From positions 62,001 through 126,000 of the forward strand of contig JAGYXB010001327.1 in the NCBI GenBank assembly GCA_022495005.1: a stretch of 64,000 bases of DNA, read 5' to 3'. The DNA is from Rhyacophila brunnea (taxonomy: Eukaryota > Arthropoda > Insecta > Trichoptera > Rhyacophilidae). Position 1 is the stretch's first letter; every line of letters begins with the position of its first letter. Positions 59,011 through 64,000 of the stretch are shown here, in pieces. The notes under the pieces are model-generated. The model had not been told where the DNA came from and did not search any database. It saw only the letters and a program-made list of their open reading frames with translations. A program made the position numbers and the translations under genes.

Positions 59011-60190
59011 ATTAGCATTAATACCATCGACGATTAATAAATACTATTGGTGAAATTCTAATTAATGAGCATACTATCTCGTATGAACAATTATTTTTAG
59101 CGACTCTGTCAGATTTTAATAATTTTAGGTTGAACTTACATATTTTTTCAGGCAGTTTTCAGGTAAAATATACATAAATATACATCTCAAAATTATTGTT
59201 GAATCTCAAAAAAAACGAATTTGACTTAATTGAACCATGGCAAGGGAAAACAATATTTTAATTTGAGAAAGCTTCGTAACTATGGTCACAAGTAGTGTAA
59301 AATTAATATAAATAAAACCGCTTCTAATCATTGTAAACTTAAGTTATTTTATTGCAATTTTAATATTGAAATAGTTTAGTGCTACATAGAATAGTGTTGT
59401 TACACGACATATAAAATTACTATAAACCCATCGCGAAAGTTTATGCGTTGTGCTATTTTTCCAGTAATGAGCAGTGAGAGAGTAGATTATATGCATTTTT
59501 AATTGCCAGCCACCAAAACTGAGATTGAAATTTGATTTTACACATAGTAATGTTTGATTGTATTTCTGAGAATATCTCCAAGTTTTCTTAAAAGTAAAGT
59601 TTCTACCATTTAATGGAAAGGATGTACTGATGTTTGTTGTGACGTCTGTTTATTTGTGTTCGATTATCAGGAGACTTTCTATGCAATAGTACATAGTATG
59701 CCTACTTACACCTCTTTGAGTTTTGTAACGCGAATGCGAGTTCAGTCAATGTTAATAGTAAAATTTAAAGGTATTCATAGTTAACGGATATGCATTCATA
59801 TTCAAGGTTGATGTGATATTCATTAGAATATAATCCAACCGATGACGTGGCATTTGTGAAGCCTGAATTTTGGCGCCTTTTGAAAAAGGGTCGGGCCGAG
59901 ATACGTTTGTTTGGCGTTCTGAAGGCTGTAAGTTCTTGTCACCTATTCATGCTATGCTGGCCTTGTCTTCGAGACAGTCTTTTGTACGCACCGAGATATT
60001 TTTCTAAGATATAATATACTACGGACGCATTTCAAGGGCCTATTACCTATTTAATGGGGAATGGAATTACATCATTAATGCCGCGTAAGCCGTATGATTG
60101 ATTTATTGCTGACATAAACAACACGTAGGAACTGAGAATCGTAATATGCTAAAGTTTATATCGAATTATAATTTTGTGTTTATGTGAATG
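59011..60190. other. noncoding
   Basis: A stop-free stretch on the plus strand (about 59820-60011, containing FVKPEFWRLLKKGRAEIRLF) has no start codon and no recognised relative. A splice-donor-like gct|gtaagt occurs in it near 59930. Confidence 0.3.
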
Positions 60191-60194
60191 AGAT

Positions 60195-60600
60195 TTAAAT
60201 TAAATATGAGATGGTTAACGATTTATTCCTGTGAACTTGTTTAAAAATATTGCCCTCGAAATTGGCAGCAATTTGCTGATCGAAAAGTGACATCAACGCG
60301 TGTTTGTCAATAATTGTAGCGCCATAACTTGATCCCTCCCTTATCCCTGTTGAAGAGGAGTCTCTATGATGATTGGGTTCTTCCATCTTTGAGACATGGC
60401 TTGTCTAACGGTGTCGCCATATCGTACAGCGCTTATAGTATTGTACCTTCCGCGCTATTTGTCATGTTTTTCGCATACGTGTCCGAAGACCTTTCTCAGT
60501 ATCTTCCTTCCAAAGATATCAAGTTTCCTTTGTCATTTTTGATAAGGCCCAGCATTCATGCGTGAGGGTTTTGTAATACTTGATTTTAGTTTTGCTTTCG
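60195..60600 (-). pseudogene. LINE ORF2 relic, heavily decayed
   Basis: Minus-strand frames give GRKILRKVFGHVCEKHDK, resembling the F.RKILRKI.GPV.E segment of insect LINE ORF2. It is followed by ALYDMATPLDK and a stretch sharing words with 23500-23600. Several stops and frameshifts are present. The open frame from 60386 is part of this relic. Confidence 0.5.
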
Positions 60601-60960
60601 AGAAATCTGGATTTGAAGTAACTATGTAAACCGTAGTAGAAATAATAAGTAGTAATACTTCTACTTATTATTATTCAAATTGTGGAGGTAGATTATCAAA
60701 CGAAAGACGTCTACATACATTTGCAAACAATGATTCAAAGGTGCAAAGATTCAGGACGCAATCACATAGTTTTATGATTAGGATACCATTAATAAATTTT
60801 ATTACAGTAATATAAGTATCGTAAAAATGTTAGAATAACTAGAACATGTTATGTTTTTAGGTCAGTCTACAATCGAAGTGTGGGAACTACCGACACAGAA
60901 AAATTACCACTCGTGGGTAAGACTAGGAAGTCACTTGTAATAATTGCAATGTATTCGTAT
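60601..60960. other. AT-rich noncoding DNA
   Basis: An 18-bp palindrome (ataagtagtaatacttctac and on, about 60642-60670) is the only structure. Confidence 0.35.
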
Positions 60961-60968
60961 TATTGGAG

Positions 60969-61528
60969 CAGTGATTTCCAACCGGGTTCCGTAGAACCCT
61001 GGACCTTCGCAAGATTTGTTAGGTGGTCCGCGAGAATTCGGGAAAACTCACCCAAAAGGCAGGTACAAAGGTAAAAGTAAGGTTTATCGTGACCTGAATT
61101 TAAGCAATGGAGTGTCTATTTCGAATGTTGAGCTTGTTTAGGCTTAGATATCGCATCATAGTTATCATTGAACTAGAGCGAATTTGACTTAAGAAAAGGA
61201 ATTTTCCAAGACGAATCCAGTTGTTTTGACAACTGGAATGATATATTTTTCATACGTTGGGATGTACTTGCTAACTTTTGTTTACCAACTCTACTAGCAG
61301 TGACATATGCAGGTCGTGCGTTGCTTATGACAAGACTTTCTAAGACGGTGGCAGATTAGTGAAGGAATAAAAATAATAGAATACATTTTATACATTTGGT
61401 AGATTACATTTTTTGTCTGTGGCGCTAATTTGTGGTTTATTACCGTTGGCATTAGTGTGCGTCATCCAACTAGGGGCTCTGCGCGATTAAAAAAAACGTT
61501 TCAATACAAAAAAGGTTGGGAATCACTG
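60969..61528. mobile_element. hAT-like MITE (CAGTGATTCCCAACC ends)
   Basis: The left end CAGTGATTTCCAACCGGGTT and the inverted right end CAGTGATTCCCAACCTTTTT match the widespread hAT terminus CAGTGGTTCCCAACC. The octamers outside (tattggag, tttagagg) agree only weakly. The interior has no transposase. Confidence 0.65.
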
Positions 61529-62305
61529 TTTAGAGGATGCGTTAAAAGATGTAACACAGAAGTGGATTCCGTCGATGACAGTGATGATGCAGAATGCTTC
61601 AGGGAAAATCAATTGCGCACAGGAAATAATTACTTGCAGGCAAATTTATATATTCATTCGATGGGCCATTTTAAGATTTGGCATGGTAATAAATAAATGT
61701 AGGCTTTTAATGAACTATTTTTTATACCTTACCTAGTTGTTTTTTTGACCAGTCTGACCGGTCCGTGTGTGCGTGATTTTTTTGCACCTGTTTGATCAGA
61801 ATGTATGGACATTATTTCAGAAGGTATTTATTTCCTTCGGGCGTTTTTGATCTAAGTAACTCGTCTAATATGTGATTTGCCGATAGGTAACGCGATTGGA
61901 AAATATTCATTGAACCGCATCATTACAATCCTACCACCGAGCACATTAATTTCATAATGTGCTCTCATGCTCTTGGCCTCTTCTACACGTAACGTAAATC
62001 CACGATTTTAACTTCAACATGTTTTATTATCTGTCATACTAACCAATCTCGATTTTCATCAAACGTATTCTACAACATCCTACGTAATATTATGACGTTA
62101 TCAAACTGATCATTTTGGCCAGCACAATCTATGTCGTATATGGCAACTTGGAAACTACCTACTGGGACTACACATATCTACGCTAATCTTCAGTAGGCCA
62201 TTCAATTGCTAGATAACCATTATAAGTACATACCTATATTGAAAAAAAGGATCAACTTGCCTAACAATTTAAAAATATTATATATAGGTATTAGAAGTTA
62301 ATGGC
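61529..62305. other. noncoding
   Basis: Nothing recognised. The open frame running out of the MITE to 61696 has no domain. Confidence 0.35.
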
Positions 62306-62309
62306 CACT

Positions 62310-62450
62310 GCCGCTGGATCGATGAACTCGCCTTGTTCGATTGACGTACTTGTCAGAGAATAATTAATTAGTAACTGAGATGAGTGGAAAGAGCTAGGGG
62401 AGTCAGTGGATCAACCCCGGTTCATGATTATGATGATATTAAAGATAATA
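62310..62450 (+). pseudogene. LINE ORF2 extreme 3' relic
   Basis: The plus strand has CRWIDELALFD, resembling the RGRPxRRWxDDL segment, then after a small insertion with stops, EWKELGESVDQPRF and a MIMMI tail encoded by (ATG)n-like DNA (to about 62438). It is the same end of a LINE as at 58711-58959 but older. Confidence 0.5.
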
Positions 62451-63319
62451 CTAACTGTAAAGTACGGGTTATATGCCTTGCATATAATATAATATATTTT
62501 TATATTGTGGGATGGTTGCTTTCTCAATTATTATCTTCATACATTGGTAGTTCTTAGAATATTTTTTTTACAATAATAATGTATAATTCAGACAGAGGGA
62601 GTGACATCATAATTTATTTCTTTAAGTTAAAACTGTTTAATTTAAATGAAAAAAAGTATCACCTAATCTATGCAATTGTTATAGATATTTACTTACCTAG
62701 AATATTGAAATCATCTCGTTCCCGATAGCCGAATTTGCCACGACGTCACGAATACCTTGTACTTATTGCGTTTTTTGAACGAACGACTGTATTGCAAATT
62801 ATGATATTGATACATGTATCTATTTTCGGCAAATGGGCATCGTATCATGATATTACTATAAGTACCCACATGAAGCTACATCGAGCATTATTATTATGAC
62901 TTGAACCTGACATTGACCTAGGCTTTGTTGCTTCTTTAGTTATATGGCAGAAACTCGACATGGGCACATTTTGAAACCGTAGTAACAATTTTTGAAAGTC
63001 ATTTTATTGTATTATTAAATATGTTATTCTTTATTTTGTAGTTTAAGTTACTGTGAGAGTGTTTGTTGAAGTTGTGGATGCTTTGATAGTTGATTACTGT
63101 GATGGCACCTGCGATTGAAAAGATTTTTGAGAATCATCGTAGAAGATGAATGCCGTTTATTAGTTTGATTGTCGAATGCTTTTGTCGGATGTGTCAGCTA
63201 ATTCGGTCGTCACCGGTGAACGGTGATGTCCCATTTGCTGCATCGGCGGAGTGCTGTTAGGTCGCAGGATGGCGAATTTGAATAGCCAGTTGACTGATCT
63301 GACACACACGTAGGATGTC
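62451..63319. other. AT-rich noncoding DNA
   Basis: Nothing recognised. Confidence 0.35.
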
Positions 63320-64000
63320 ATAATGGTGTTTACGCAGTGTCCATCGGCGCAGTTGTGCGGTAACAGGACGGGCGGGTGTAGGGGGCCTGGTAACCTTGCT
63401 CGCGCCTCTCCCCCTCTGCGTTGCTTCCCGCCAAATTTTGCCTGCATTCGTCTGGTTTCGGCTGGGCCGCCGCGTTTTCCGAGCCCGCTCTCTCGGTCGG
63501 CCATTTTCGTCGAGGCATTTTTCTATCCACTCCGTTTCGTAGCACGTCCCGAGTGCATTATTATTATTACATTTCGGCGTTTGTGATCGGAGCGCCGCAG
63601 CGACGCGCGCGCCAGTCCGCCGAATAAAATTCGGCAGTGATAAATCGGAACTACCGATCGTCGGTCGCGTATGCGCAAGTCCTAGAACGTGTGTTGTATA
63701 TTATTTTTTTCGATTCCTTTAGGGCTGTTTGCGGAAGTAAATGTGCGGTAGCCTGTGTGAGTGGTGCGCCGGAACCAGTTCTTCGGAATAATAACAGTGT
63801 TTGAATTTGCTATTCTGGAGGGCGATATGTGGTCACACCGCTTTTTGTGAAGGAAGTCCTTTACTGGCGGCTGCATTGACACTATTTTTGAAATACTTTT
63901 TGGATATTGAACGGTTGTTTTGTTTTGGACGTTTTTTTTTGAGAAGACGGTAGTGCGTTGTCAGCTGTTGAAGTGGACCATCAGTGAGAACGTCACAAGT
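63320..64000 (+). promoter_or_regulatory. GC-rich promoter/5'UTR-like region at the window edge
   Basis: A GC-rich core (63350-63500, with a GGCCATTTT word at 63498-63506) grades into CpG-rich DNA (63580-63680) and then T-rich leader-like DNA to the end. A possible acceptor (ttcctttag, to 63722) and a GTGAGT donor (about 63757) could frame a short exon. On the minus strand an ATG in good context (aaaATGGCC, 63504) opens a 114-codon frame of low-complexity Arg/Gly peptide, so a divergent promoter cannot be excluded. A gene lying mostly beyond the right edge is the likeliest explanation. Confidence 0.4.

Noticed and set aside
59817..60011. 65-codon stop-free stretch as an exon
   Set aside because: No acceptor at its start and no recognised homology; the donor-like word inside is not enough.

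Overview
The window looks like gene-poor nuclear DNA of an insect, most likely an aphid or a close relative. The sequence is strongly AT-rich. The short motif taggtacctacc and its variants recur throughout. The mobile elements are insect types: hAT-type MITEs, a mariner, tRNA-derived SINEs and 5'-truncated non-LTR retrotransposons. No bacterial gene, operon, rRNA, convincing tRNA gene or CRISPR array was seen. The species call is an inference from composition and repeat content; no conserved host protein was recognised to confirm it.

Host genes. No complete protein-coding gene of the host can be read. The short open frames scattered through the window look like chance frames or parts of repeats. 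Gene-related signals are indirect. There is a candidate exon with good splice sites at 3031-3161. A CpG-rich promoter-like block with a possible first exon and consensus 5' splice sites lies at 47690-48125 (+). GC islands lie near 37490-37830 and 43720-44130. A GC-rich promoter/5'UTR-like block runs off the right edge (63320-64000). Several 300-700 bp blocks are clearly less AT-rich than their surroundings (22610-22945, 24250-24640, 25640-26140, 38880-39640, 51480-51780) and are candidates for conserved regulatory DNA. The window is therefore best read as long introns and intergenic DNA.

Mobile DNA. Many hAT-like nonautonomous elements can be delimited by terminal inverted repeats, several with exact or near-exact 8-bp target duplications (718-1289, 3723-4562, 13822-14245, 16561-17286, 29802-30220, 36553-36730, 42382-42974). 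The one at 3723-4562 keeps a decayed hAT transposase fragment. A TTAA-flanked long-TIR family is present three times (7947-8193, 19112-19590, complete at 57036-57688). A full-length 1293-bp mariner at 33962-35254 has near-perfect ends and a transposase broken by only two single-base deletions. At least seven LINE ORF2 3' fragments, one bracketed by ~50-bp target duplications, lie on both strands. A tRNA-derived SINE family with a shared tail recurs at least four times.

Least explained structures. An 918-bp inverted-repeat unit (53978-54895) encloses a second 44-bp inverted repeat around a hammerhead-ribozyme-like core (54135-54170). A related motif lies at 40381-40409. A 258-bp hairpin element at 52067-52324 has perfect 37-bp arms.
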